Source of the DNA: Bacteroidota bacterium
GTDB taxonomy: Bacteria > Bacteroidota > Bacteroidia > Bacteroidales > VadinHA17
Direction: 5' to 3'
Length of the DNA: 20,190 bases
Assembly (NCBI GenBank): GCA_015222065.1
Contig: JADFUQ010000072.1
Span: 1-20,190, forward strand
Shown here: piece after piece, positions 14,542 through 20,190 of the stretch
Layout of the letters: every line of letters begins with the position of its first letter
Position numbering within the stretch: position 1 is the first letter of the stretch
Notes under the pieces: model-generated
Databases searched by the model: none
Told to the model about the DNA's origin: nothing
The model's input: the letters and a program-made list of their open reading frames with translations, nothing else
Position numbers and translations under genes: made by a program

Positions 14542-15600
14542 CTATTGTTTTCTCATTTTTCTTTCTTTTTTCTTACTTCCTGAGAAGAGCCTTATAAGCC
14601 AGCTACGCTCTACAGCATCGGAAGCCTCCTGTAATTCAATAATTCCACGGTTCAGGTTTTCAAGGGTTGTAGAAATACTGTCAGAGAAAGTACTGTCCAT
14701 CAATAACTTATTTATGAAACCTTTCCCTTCTTTTATCTGGTTAGTTATTTCAGCCAGAGTTTTTGTTGCATCTTTTGTATTAGCACTTGAAAATATAATA
14801 TTTTGAAGAAATGAGGTATCGGTAAAAGCTTTTCCAAAAATCCCTTCACCTTGTTTTATTTTTTCTACAATATTCACCAGGTTTTCTGATGCAATAGTCA
14901 GGTTATCACTTACCTGGTGAAATTCTTTCACCAAAGAAGTATCAGATAACAGATGTCCAATCAGTCCACGTTCATTGATGATCTGATCGGTGATAGTTGC
15001 AAAGTTATCTGTCAGTTCGGCTGTATTGACACTAATCCGACCAAGATTTTGTGAAAAAATGGTGTCTGTAAATACCTGTCCAAACATTCCTTCTCCCCTG
15101 TTAATTTTTTCTGTAATATCGATTATGTTTCGAGTGATAGCAGAAGTATTTCTTGAAGATTTTTCCAATTCCCGCAATATATCCGAAATTTCAATACCCT
15201 GGTCGGTAGGAAGAATATCCCCTTCTTCAATAATTTCACTGTTTAAAGAGCCCGGCATTATATTCACCACTTTATTTCCGAGTAATCCTGTAACTGTTAT
15301 TACTGCTTTTGAATCTTTCCTGATAAATTTTTGAACATCCTTATCAAGCATAAAATTAACCAGAATTGAGGTATCATTAATAATTGTAATATTGCTTACT
15401 GCACCAATATCAATACCTGCAAACCTGACATTACTACCAACTTGTAATCCTTTTACATCGGTAAATATTCCCCTGACCATCAGAGAAGTTCCAAAAATAC
15501 TTTGTCGAAGCCCGATTGTATAGATACCCAGAATCAGGATTAGTATGCCGATACTGACAAACAGGCCAAGCTTAATGGATTTGATTCTGTTCATTTTCAT
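14542..15600 (-). CDS. mlaD: MlaD/MCE-domain lipid-transport substrate-binding protein
   Basis: A 352-residue protein anchored by one N-terminal membrane helix (about 11-30), followed by an MCE domain (about 39-117, with GLQVGSNVRFAGIDIGAV and VTGLLGNKVVNI). The rest is an extended periplasmic region containing four repeats of about 41 residues, each with a G-rich motif then a D(T/S)-containing turn: GEGMFGQVFTDT (169), ERGLIGHLLSDT (210), GEGIFGKAFTDT (251) and GKGFINKLLMDS (292). The tail (SGSKKKERKMRKQ) is basic. MlaD-type proteins form a hexameric ring that binds phospholipid above the MlaE permease. The start lies two bases after the mlaF stop, so they are cotranscribed. Confidence 0.93.
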   Translation of the reverse strand: MKMNRIKSIKLGLFVSIGILILILGIYTIGLRQSIFGTSLMVRGIFTDVKGLQVGSNVRFAGIDIGAVSNITIINDTSILVNFMLDKDVQKFIRKDSKAVITVTGLLGNKVVNIMPGSLNSEIIEEGDILPTDQGIEISDILRELEKSSRNTSAITRNIIDITEKINRGEGMFGQVFTDTIFSQNLGRISVNTAELTDNFATITDQIINERGLIGHLLSDTSLVKEFHQVSDNLTIASENLVNIVEKIKQGEGIFGKAFTDTSFLQNIIFSSANTKDATKTLAEITNQIKEGKGFINKLLMDSTFSDSISTTLENLNRGIIELQEASDAVERSWLIRLFSGSKKKERKMRKQ

Positions 15601-15602
15601 AG

Positions 15603-16343
15603 TTATTCCTCCTTTTTATTGAAAAATGAGCTTATCCAGGGATCATCCGATGATTTTAATTGTTCGAATGTACCTTCTGTATATATTAATCCATCGTGGA
15701 TTATGAGCATCCTGTCGGAAGTCATTCTGACACAATTCATATCATGAGTAATAATAACAGATGTTACTTTGTTGCTTTTTCGTACATCCAGTATCATTTC
15801 ATTTATCTCCATTGAAGTTGCCGGATCAAGGCCTGTTGTAGGTTCATCATATAAGATAATTTCGGGACTTTTGATCAGAGTCCGCGCCAATCCTACCCGT
15901 TTCTTCATTCCACCTGACAGTTCTGCCGGCATTTTATCTATCGCATCCACTAATCCAACACTTTCAAGAACCTCTTCCACCCTTTCAGCAATTGCCGTTT
16001 TCGAACCTGAGAAAGTACTTCGTTTAAGTGTAAATGAAAGATTTTCCCTAACCGACATAGAGTCGTACAATGCTGAACCCTGAAAAACAAACCCGATTTT
16101 TCTTCTGATAAATTCCAGATCTTTTAAAGAAGGGTTCATCATATCCTTACCCAAAACATTGATCTTTCCCGAATCAGGTTGCATCAATCCAACCATACAT
16201 TTTATCAGGACTGTTTTCCCAATGCCGGATTTTCCACATACTGCAAGATTTTCTTCCCTCGGAAGATGGAGATTTATACCTTTCAGTATCTCCTTATCTT
16301 CAAAAGTTTTCTTCAAATTCTCTATTTCAATAACATAATCCAT
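15603..16343 (-). CDS. mlaF: MlaF-type ABC transporter ATPase
   Basis: A 246-residue ABC ATPase with every expected motif: Walker A GKSGIGKT (37-44), Q-loop FVFQGSALYDSMSV (85-98), signature LSGGMKKRVGLART (142-155), Walker B IILYDE (162-167) with the D-loop TGLDP, and switch histidine H200 in ITHDM. The Q-loop wording and the TGLDPATSMEINEMI segment fit the MlaF/Ttg2A subgroup rather than other importers. It powers phospholipid movement with MlaE and MlaD. The mlaD gene follows after two bases, while mlaE lies 250 bp upstream. Confidence 0.95.
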   Translation of the reverse strand: MDYVIEIENLKKTFEDKEILKGINLHLPREENLAVCGKSGIGKTVLIKCMVGLMQPDSGKINVLGKDMMNPSLKDLEFIRRKIGFVFQGSALYDSMSVRENLSFTLKRSTFSGSKTAIAERVEEVLESVGLVDAIDKMPAELSGGMKKRVGLARTLIKSPEIILYDEPTTGLDPATSMEINEMILDVRKSNKVTSVIITHDMNCVRMTSDRMLIIHDGLIYTEGTFEQLKSSDDPWISSFFNKKEE

Positions 16344-16390
16344 AAATCCTGATTAACTTATAGAATATTAAGCCTGCATTATTCATGCAG

Positions 16391-16425
16391 AAGATAAAAG
16401 GCAAAAGTAAAAAGTAAAAAGTGAA
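16391..16425. repeat. 7-bp tandem array (AAGTAAA type), left arm of an inverted pair
   Basis: Five heptamers without gaps: AAGATAA, AAGGCAA, AAGTAAA, AAGTAAA, AAGTGAA. It lies in the mlaE-mlaF gap, 47 bp upstream of the mlaF start. On the minus strand 16409-16402 reads TACTTTTG, a perfect -7 box pattern, so the array may by chance carry an internal promoter for mlaFD; no -33 box was seen. Confidence 0.75.
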
Positions 16426-16500
16426 TTACTTACATAAGAAATTCAGATTTCTTTTTTATTGATAATTTAATTGTCTATCAAACATGCTATGTTATTAGTA

Positions 16501-16535
16501 CTTTTGTCTTTATCCTTTTATCTTTTTTCTTTCTG
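16501..16535. repeat. 7-bp tandem array (CTTTTAT type), right arm of an inverted pair
   Basis: Five heptamers: CTTTTGT, CTTTATC, CTTTTAT, CTTTTTT, CTTTCTG. The reverse complement units (ATAAAAG, GATAAAG, ACAAAAG) resemble the array at 16391-16425, so the two face each other in the mlaE-mlaF gap. Confidence 0.75.
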
Positions 16536-16586
16536 ATTAATTTGTGAACCTGAACGAAGTGAAGCTCACCGAAGGTAATTAATCAG
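16533..16586. repeat. 54-bp palindromic element with perfect 10-bp arms CTGATTAATT/AATTAATCAG
   Basis: CTGATTAATT (16533-16542) and AATTAATCAG (16577-16586) are exact complements. Inside, ACCT/AGGT and GTGA/TCAC segments can pair, and the loop holds ACCGAAGGT and GAACGAAGTGAAG. It is 8 bp from the mlaE stop and could be a 3' hairpin of mlaE, but no T run follows, so it may not terminate. Confidence 0.75.
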
Positions 16587-16593
16587 GTTATTA

Positions 16594-17391
16594 TCAATAT
16601 ATTATATGTGTAACCTGCACAGCTATAAGGTCGATCAGAAAAACAGCCAGCGAGGCACTTACAACAGCGGTATTGGCTGCTTTACCAACTCCTTCAGTTC
16701 CGTAACCGGCAAAATATCCCTTATAACAACCTATGATACCGATCATAAACCCGAAGAAAACAGTTTTTACCACGGCAGGTAGAAAATCGGAAAAGTGCAG
16801 GACATCAAATACATCAAAAATAAAAAGTGTGGCAGATATATTACCATGAATATTAACTGCCATATAGCTTCCTGCAAGTGCAATTGCATCAGCATAAAGT
16901 ACAAGCAAAGGTACCATTAATGTTGTTGCCAGCACGCGTGTAACAACCAGGTAATTTATGGGGTTAACACCTGAAACTTCCATAGCATCAATCTGCTCGG
17001 TAACCCTCATAGATCCAAGAACAGCACCAAACTGTGAAGCTATTTTACCGGCACATATCAGTGCTGTAATAACAGGTCCTATTTCAGTGACTATCGAAAC
17101 AGAAACCATTCCGGGCAACCATGCTTCAGCGCCAAATTCTATTAATACAGGACGTGATTGCAATGTCATTACCAGGCCTAAAATAAACCCTGTTAAACCT
17201 ATGAGTCCCAAGGATTTGGCTCCCACTATATATGATTGGTACAGAAACTCGTTGAATTCAAACGGGGGACGGAAAAGCTCTTTGAAAAACCTCCCGGTAA
17301 ACCTGGTAAGTTCCCCAACCTCGATAAAAAGATCTACAACAGATTCAGGTAACCAATTATATGTGTGTCGAAATTTACTCACTTCGTTCAT
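16594..17391 (-). CDS. mlaE: MlaE-type ABC transporter permease
   Basis: A 265-residue inner-membrane permease of the MlaE/YrbE family. It has an N-terminal amphipathic segment (about residues 15-45) and five or so hydrophobic helices. The conserved cytoplasmic loop SQFGAVLGSMRVTEQIDAME is followed by VSGVNPINYLVVTRVLA (together about 123-160), which is the family signature and the coupling site for MlaF. It forms the dimeric core that moves phospholipids between the inner membrane and the MlaD ring. It is the first gene of the mla set, but a 250-bp repeat-filled gap separates it from mlaF. The MNEV start is the first in frame. Confidence 0.94.
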   Translation of the reverse strand: MNEVSKFRHTYNWLPESVVDLFIEVGELTRFTGRFFKELFRPPFEFNEFLYQSYIVGAKSLGLIGLTGFILGLVMTLQSRPVLIEFGAEAWLPGMVSVSIVTEIGPVITALICAGKIASQFGAVLGSMRVTEQIDAMEVSGVNPINYLVVTRVLATTLMVPLLVLYADAIALAGSYMAVNIHGNISATLFIFDVFDVLHFSDFLPAVVKTVFFGFMIGIIGCYKGYFAGYGTEGVGKAANTAVVSASLAVFLIDLIAVQVTHIIY

Positions 17392-17800
17392 GAAATCGTC
17401 ACGCTTGCAGCATGACTAAGTTCAAAATTTTTTAAGTATTAAAGGCTGAGGCTAAGGCTAAGGTTTCTTACGGCATATATTAACTTTTTAGCCTCCTTCA
17501 TTTATACATATTTTTTTCATTTATATATTCCATTTCTATTTCCTGGGTGATGTTTCAATGCTTTTTACTCGCTCCCACAGACCTTCCCACTTGCTGCTCG
17601 TGAGATCACTTTGTTAAAGATAATAAAAATTAAAGGTTTGAAAGAAAAGATTACTTTTTTTCGACAAAGAAATTTATTCTGTATGAAATTTATTAAATTG
17701 AACATTTTTAAAGTCAAAAAACATTTATTTAACCTTGTATTCTCAGAAACTTTTAGTATATAACCCTCAACATTAACTATTTATTAACCTAAACAAAGTC
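17392..17800. other. Divergent non-coding region between mlaE and the DPP IV gene
   Basis: No gene in 409 bases. It must hold promoters for mlaE (minus) and DPP IV (plus). A hexamer repeat (GGCTAA) lies at 17445-17464; the stretch 17437-17452 (TATTAAAGGCTGAGGC) is identical to 6897-6912 in the gap between the two glycosidase genes. A locally GC-richer patch at 17565-17610 (CTCCCACAGACCTTCCC ...) is not recognised. TAACCTTG at 17730-17737 is one base off a -7 box but lacks a partner. Confidence 0.5.
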
Positions 17801-20035
17801 ATGAAATACCAAAACTTAATTCTAATATTGTTCCTGGTACTGTCAGGAACTTTGTTTTTTAATGAAGGATTTTCTCAAAAGAAAGATCTTACCTATGAAC
17901 AGGTATTTTCTCGCGGTGAACCCCGGTTAACCAACCCGCTTCCACGAATTACAGGATGGCTTGATGACAACTATTATCTTGAATTGAGAACTGAAGACAC
18001 GAAGCAAACAGTAATAAAGGTAAATGCACTTACCGGAGAGGAAAGTGTTTACCTGGATTATGAAGAATTCAATAAAAAACTACCTGAAGGTTTCACTTTG
18101 CGAAGGAGTGAAAAGCGAACTGATGACCTGAATTATTTTATTTTCACTGATGACCTGAATCATTATATTTTCAGAAAGAATAGTAACCTCTATTATTACA
18201 ATTTGCCTGAAGAGGAATTCCGGCAGCTTACCGGTTCAGAATCAGAAGAAAAGAATGTTACTTTTTCACCGGATGCAGGTAAGATTGCATTTACACGTGA
18301 CAACAATTTATTTGTTATTGATCTGGCTACCGGAGAAGAGAAACAATTGACAAATGATGGAACAGACCGCATTTATAACGGATGGGCTTCGTGGGTTTAT
18401 TATGAGGAAATTCTTGGACGTGGTTCACGTTACCGTGCATTCTGGTGGTCGCCTGACAGTAAAAAACTGGCTTACCTCAGGTTTGATGATAACCCTGTTC
18501 CCGAGTTTACCCTTTTCAGAGCAGATGGTATTCATGGTGAATTGGAAGTAACACCCTATCCAAAGCCGGGTGATCCGAATCCCGAAGTACGGTTAGGTAT
18601 TGCAAATATAAAAACAGCAAAAACTGTATGGATAGATACAAATGAGGAAGTTGACAGGTATGTTGCATGGCCTTTCTGGACCAGGGATTCCAAATATTTA
18701 ATATACCAGTATATACCACGCGACCAGGATGAAATTACATTGTTCTCGTCTGATCCGGAAACAGGAAAGAAAACGAAAATATATAATGAAAAGCAAAAAT
18801 CGTGGGTCGAGTTTTTTGAAGACCTCTACTTTTTTAAGGACGGTAGCGGTTTTCTGCTGAGAAGTGATGTAGGTGGCTGGAGAAACTTATACTACTACGA
18901 TATGTCGGGAAAGTTAATAAGTAAAGTTACCGATTTTGACTGGCGTGTAACCGGTATTTCAAAAGTGGTGGAAAAGAAGAAAATTGTATATTTTACAGGA
19001 ACAGGAGGCGAATCAACTGAGAATCATCTATTCAGTATCAAACTGAATGGAAAAGAACTAAAAAAGCTTACATCAATTCAGGGAACCCACAGGGTAAATG
19101 TTTCTCCGAAAGGAAAATATTTCACTGATACATACAGCAATATCAATACTCCTGCAAAAATGGAATTGTTTTCTGCAAAAGGGAAATCAATCCGTATGCT
19201 TGGAGACTCGAAATCTGATATAATGGATGAATACAACCTGGGGAAAGTTGAGCTTTTCACTATCCCTACATCAGATGGCTGGGAGTTACCTGCAAAATGG
19301 ACCCTCCCACCCGATTTTGACAAAACAAAAAAATATCCTGTACGGTTTTCAATATATGGTGGTCCAAATGCAGCATCAGTAAGAAATTCGGCAGGGTATT
19401 CACTGAGTGATCATTATTACGCCCAGAACGGTATCATTACTATCTCGGTCGATCACCGTGGTACAGGGCATTATGGCAAAAAGGGCGTTGCACTTATGCA
19501 CAGGAACCTCGGAAAGTGGGAAACACATGATTATATTGAAGCAGTAAAATGGTTAAGGGAAAAGCCTTTTATTGATCCCGAACGAATTGGCATTACAGGT
19601 GGCAGTTATGGTGGCTACATGACCTTAATGGCAATGACTGCAGGAGCTGATTACTTTACTCATGGTCTTGCAAGTTCGGCAGTTACATCATGGAGATTAT
19701 ATGATAATGTATATACAGAAAGATTCATGGACACCCCTGAACAAAATCCTGAGGGATACGACTACGGTTCTGTAATGACACATGCTGATAAGTATAAGGG
19801 ATACGTTCTTATTACCCACGGAACAATGGATGATAATGTACATATGCAAAACATTATTCAGCTGATATCAAAGATGGAAAACCTGGGTAAAGATTTTGAA
19901 CTTATGTTATACCCCGGCGGACGTCATGGCTGGGGCGGACCAAAACGGGCTCATTCAACAAGGGAAAGTGTCCAGTTTTGGTTTAAGCATTTTCTTGGCA
20001 AGGAACTGGATGAAGAAGTAGGAAGTAAGAAGTAA
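17801..20035 (+). CDS. Dipeptidyl peptidase IV (serine peptidase family S9B), exported
   Basis: A 744-residue serine exopeptidase that removes X-Pro or X-Ala dipeptides from peptide N-termini. A signal peptide (about 1-25, ending GFSQ) directs export to the periplasm or outer membrane. Residues about 30-470 are an eight-bladed beta-propeller, including WASWVYYEEILGRG with the substrate-anchoring pair E202/E203 and FWWSPDSKKLAYLRFDD. The alpha/beta-hydrolase domain carries the triad S602 (GGSYGGY), D677 (GTMDDNVH) and H709 (GGRHGWGG), and the DHRGTGHYGKKG strand. Length is normal for the family. Two oddities: a 27-bp in-frame tandem duplication in the propeller, and a 3' end that runs into a heptamer array which supplies the last codons and the stop. 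With the M1 peptidase at the left edge it fits a peptide-degrading lifestyle. Confidence 0.96.
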   Translation: MKYQNLILILFLVLSGTLFFNEGFSQKKDLTYEQVFSRGEPRLTNPLPRITGWLDDNYYLELRTEDTKQTVIKVNALTGEESVYLDYEEFNKKLPEGFTLRRSEKRTDDLNYFIFTDDLNHYIFRKNSNLYYYNLPEEEFRQLTGSESEEKNVTFSPDAGKIAFTRDNNLFVIDLATGEEKQLTNDGTDRIYNGWASWVYYEEILGRGSRYRAFWWSPDSKKLAYLRFDDNPVPEFTLFRADGIHGELEVTPYPKPGDPNPEVRLGIANIKTAKTVWIDTNEEVDRYVAWPFWTRDSKYLIYQYIPRDQDEITLFSSDPETGKKTKIYNEKQKSWVEFFEDLYFFKDGSGFLLRSDVGGWRNLYYYDMSGKLISKVTDFDWRVTGISKVVEKKKIVYFTGTGGESTENHLFSIKLNGKELKKLTSIQGTHRVNVSPKGKYFTDTYSNINTPAKMELFSAKGKSIRMLGDSKSDIMDEYNLGKVELFTIPTSDGWELPAKWTLPPDFDKTKKYPVRFSIYGGPNAASVRNSAGYSLSDHYYAQNGIITISVDHRGTGHYGKKGVALMHRNLGKWETHDYIEAVKWLREKPFIDPERIGITGGSYGGYMTLMAMTAGADYFTHGLASSAVTSWRLYDNVYTERFMDTPEQNPEGYDYGSVMTHADKYKGYVLITHGTMDDNVHMQNIIQLISKMENLGKDFELMLYPGGRHGWGGPKRAHSTRESVQFWFKHFLGKELDEEVGSKK
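18119..18172 (+). repeat. 27-bp in-frame tandem duplication inside the DPP IV gene
   Basis: Copy 1 (18119-18145) and copy 2 (18146-18172) agree at 25 of 27 bases and encode TDDLNYFIF and TDDLNHYIF. Both base changes alter an amino acid. It falls in the beta-propeller at about residues 107-124. Confidence 0.9.
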
Positions 20036-20084
20036 ATAGTAAATAGTAAGAAATAAATAGTAAGAAGTAAATAGTAAATAGAAA
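20015..20084. repeat. 7-bp tandem array (RWAGTAA)x10 overlapping the DPP IV stop codon
   Basis: Ten heptamers without gaps: GAAGTAG, GAAGTAA, GAAGTAA, ATAGTAA, ATAGTAA, GAAATAA, ATAGTAA, GAAGTAA, ATAGTAA, ATAGAAA. The first three units are coding and give the C-terminal residues EVGSKK and the TAA stop. Because seven is one more than a multiple of three, the TAA units place stop codons in all three frames. Confidence 0.9.
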
Positions 20085-20172
20085 TATCCGCGATTTTTTT
20101 GAAACAGTTAATTACGTTATTAATAGGCTCTGTTCTATTTTGTGTATCTTAAACTAAACTAACTAATATTTC

Positions 20173-20186
20173 GTCCCTAACGGGAC
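20173..20186. repeat. Hairpin GTCCC-TAAC-GGGAC, likely start of a dispersed repeat cut by the window edge
   Basis: GTCCC and GGGAC are perfect 5-bp complements around TAAC, in the context ATTTCGTCCCTAACGGGACT. From memory this wording belongs to an intergenic repeat common in Bacteroidota. The element probably continues beyond base 20190. Confidence 0.5.
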
Positions 20187-20190
20187 TTAG

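Noticed and set aside
14231..14806. 191-codon open frame on the plus strand with LLVTGYWLLV-type sequence
   Set aside because: It is produced by the GTTACTG array and the pyrimidine tract and then overlaps mlaD antisense; repeats explain it fully.
16533..16586. Rho-independent terminator of mlaE
   Set aside because: The stem is long but AT-rich at its base, and on the minus strand it is followed by a purine-rich stretch rather than a T run.
17565..17610. GC-richer patch as a possible small RNA or transposon remnant
   Set aside because: No terminal repeats, convincing hairpin, terminator or recognisable family; left as unassigned intergenic DNA.

Overview
The window is AT-rich DNA that reads as a member of the Bacteroidota, probably an environmental Bacteroidales/Marinilabiliales-type organism; that rank is inference. 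Supporting signs are a TonB-dependent receptor with an N-terminal carboxypeptidase-regulatory domain, several predicted lipoproteins, genes without strong Shine-Dalgarno sites, a perfect TAnnTTTG promoter box of the Bacteroidota type, and enzyme families typical of the phylum.

Layout. 1-1284 (minus): N-terminal part of a secreted M1 aminopeptidase that runs off the left edge. 1448-4361 (minus): a complete regulatory cassette made of promoter, FMN (RFN) riboswitch, intrinsic terminator and a TonB-dependent receptor, making the receptor a candidate outer-membrane flavin importer. 4362-4732: repeats only. 4733-10956 (minus): a probable three-gene carbohydrate operon, read galM-type lipoprotein mutarotase, then a TIM-barrel glycosidase-like protein fused to a formylglycine-generating-enzyme-like domain that lacks both catalytic cysteines, then an (alpha/alpha)6 glycosidase of the GH63/MGH type. 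A strong dyad lies 68 bp upstream. 10957-12112: repeats and two small genes (a membrane protein and a basic lipoprotein). 12172-13272 (plus): a NahK-like sugar kinase, converging on a lipoprotein sugar isomerase/epimerase (13278-14144, minus). 14542-17391 (minus): a lipid-transport module, mlaE, mlaF, mlaD. 17801-20035 (plus): a secreted dipeptidyl peptidase IV.

How the genes may work together. The exported glycosidases could release sugars, the mutarotase equilibrates anomers, and the nearby kinase and isomerase could handle monosaccharides. No SusC/SusD pair is present, so this is not a classical polysaccharide-utilisation locus. The M1 peptidase and DPP IV point to a peptide-consuming lifestyle.

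The most notable features are the FMN-riboswitch-controlled TonB receptor and a set of unrelated intergenic tandem arrays that share a strict 7-bp period but have a different heptamer at each place. One array overlaps the stop codon of the DPP IV gene, and a pair in opposite orientation splits the mla operon. No rRNA, tRNA, CRISPR array, transposase or prophage gene was seen.
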